From Solitalea canadensis DSM 3403 (lineage in GTDB: Bacteria > Bacteroidota > Bacteroidia > Sphingobacteriales > Sphingobacteriaceae): a DNA stretch of 64,000 nucleotides. Both the position numbers and the translations under genes were made by a program. The notes under the pieces were generated by a model. That model did not search any database. It was not told the DNA's origin and worked only from the letters and a program-made list of their open reading frames with translations. Numbering within the stretch: the stretch's first letter is position 1; each line of letters begins with the position of its first letter. The stretch spans positions 62,001-126,000 of the forward strand of contig NC_017770.1 of the NCBI RefSeq assembly GCF_000242635.2. Direction: 5' to 3'. Below, piece after piece: positions 63,771-64,000 of the stretch.

Positions 63771-64000
63771 TTGAAAAAGTTCTTTGCATTCATCTCATCA
63801 ACATTATTTTTCATGGCTTGTCAGAATGATCATGAAGTGAAATTCTATTACCTCGAAAAACACACGAAGCAAGCAGATGGGTTCAATATCATCCATAGGG
63901 ATGATTCGTTATATGGTAACAAATTGTATGAAACGGTTTTAGTAAGAAATCCTCCGGCCACAGCAGACAGCCTTAAACAATTAATGCTGCATTATTTTGA
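63771..64000 (+). CDS. Lipoprotein, 5' part only (runs off the window)
   Basis: 76 codons are visible. The start is TTG at 63771: it is directly followed by KKFFAFISSTLFFMAC, a good lipoprotein signal with lipobox FMAC, and no in-frame ATG precedes the signal. The mature start QNDHEVKFYYLEKHT is of no known family. It continues the array 9 bp after the previous stop. Confidence 0.65.
   Translation, partial: MKKFFAFISSTLFFMACQNDHEVKFYYLEKHTKQADGFNIIHRDDSLYGNKLYETVLVRNPPATADSLKQLMLHYF

Noticed and set aside
57694-64000. Lipoprotein array as a T6SS or Rhs toxin locus
   Set aside because: No Hcp, VgrG, Rhs core, nuclease or other toxin domain is visible in the window; kept only as an immunity-array hypothesis.

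Overview
The window comes from the chromosome of a member of the Bacteroidota, most likely of the Sphingobacteriales/Chitinophagales type. The evidence is type IX secretion (T9SS) sorting domains of two kinds, a PorP/SprF and PorE-like pair, a SusC/SusD pair under a FecI/FecR-type sigma/anti-sigma couple, LytS/LytTR sensor-regulator genes, DUF6377 and HYC_CC_PP proteins, few Shine-Dalgarno sites and a low GC content. There is no tRNA, rRNA, CRISPR array, integrase, transposase or phage gene, so it reads as an ordinary chromosomal segment with a few decayed spots. The species cannot be named from the sequence alone.

Layout. 1-7125 (+): the 3' part of a huge repeat adhesin with a gliding-type T9SS sorting domain, then a PorP/SprF protein and a PorE-like OmpA/TPR/beta-propeller protein, closed by a clear terminator. 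7376-13964 (-): a five-gene RND efflux operon framed by two small cysteine-rich proteins, probably for metal export. 14295-20146 (+): a DUF6377 TPR membrane regulator and a translesion cassette (DinB plus DnaE2-like polymerase). 20534-26909 (+): two secreted GH3 glycosidases, a DUF1349 protein and an acyltransferase. 27059-28161: a cyclophilin and a convergent Lrp/AsnC regulator. 29014-34413 (+): a 1799-residue T9SS-secreted enzyme joining a lytic-transglycosylase-like region, a zinc amidase and a GHL10 (DigH/YngK-like) glycosidase. 34680-41223: a rhomboid-TPR protease, an AI-2E family permease and an EmrAB/TolC-like efflux set.

41224-44400 is a patchy region: palindromic intergenic repeats, a small membrane protein, a 5'-truncated alpha/beta hydrolase, an exported RidA-like protein lacking the catalytic Arg, a Crp-type regulator, a DoxX protein and a MITE-like element whose degraded inverted sister lies at about 7.2 kb. 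44406-52640 (-) is a sigma factor / FecR / SusC with STN domain / SusD / TlpA-like thioredoxin locus. 52983-56928 holds a PepSY-like secreted protein and two tandem paralogous LytS-type sensors plus a LytTR regulator; the second sensor has lost its phospho-acceptor His. 57694-64000 (+) is a closely spaced run of eight exported proteins and lipoproteins (WG repeat, ankyrin, TPR and unknown) that continues past the window.

Best candidates for something new: the three-step peptidoglycan-degrading fusion enzyme (29014-34413), the active-kinase/pseudokinase pair (53763-56928), the lipoprotein array (57694-64000), the 834-bp higher-order repeat in the adhesin, and the MITE-like element. Family assignments rest on motifs read by eye; no database search was run.
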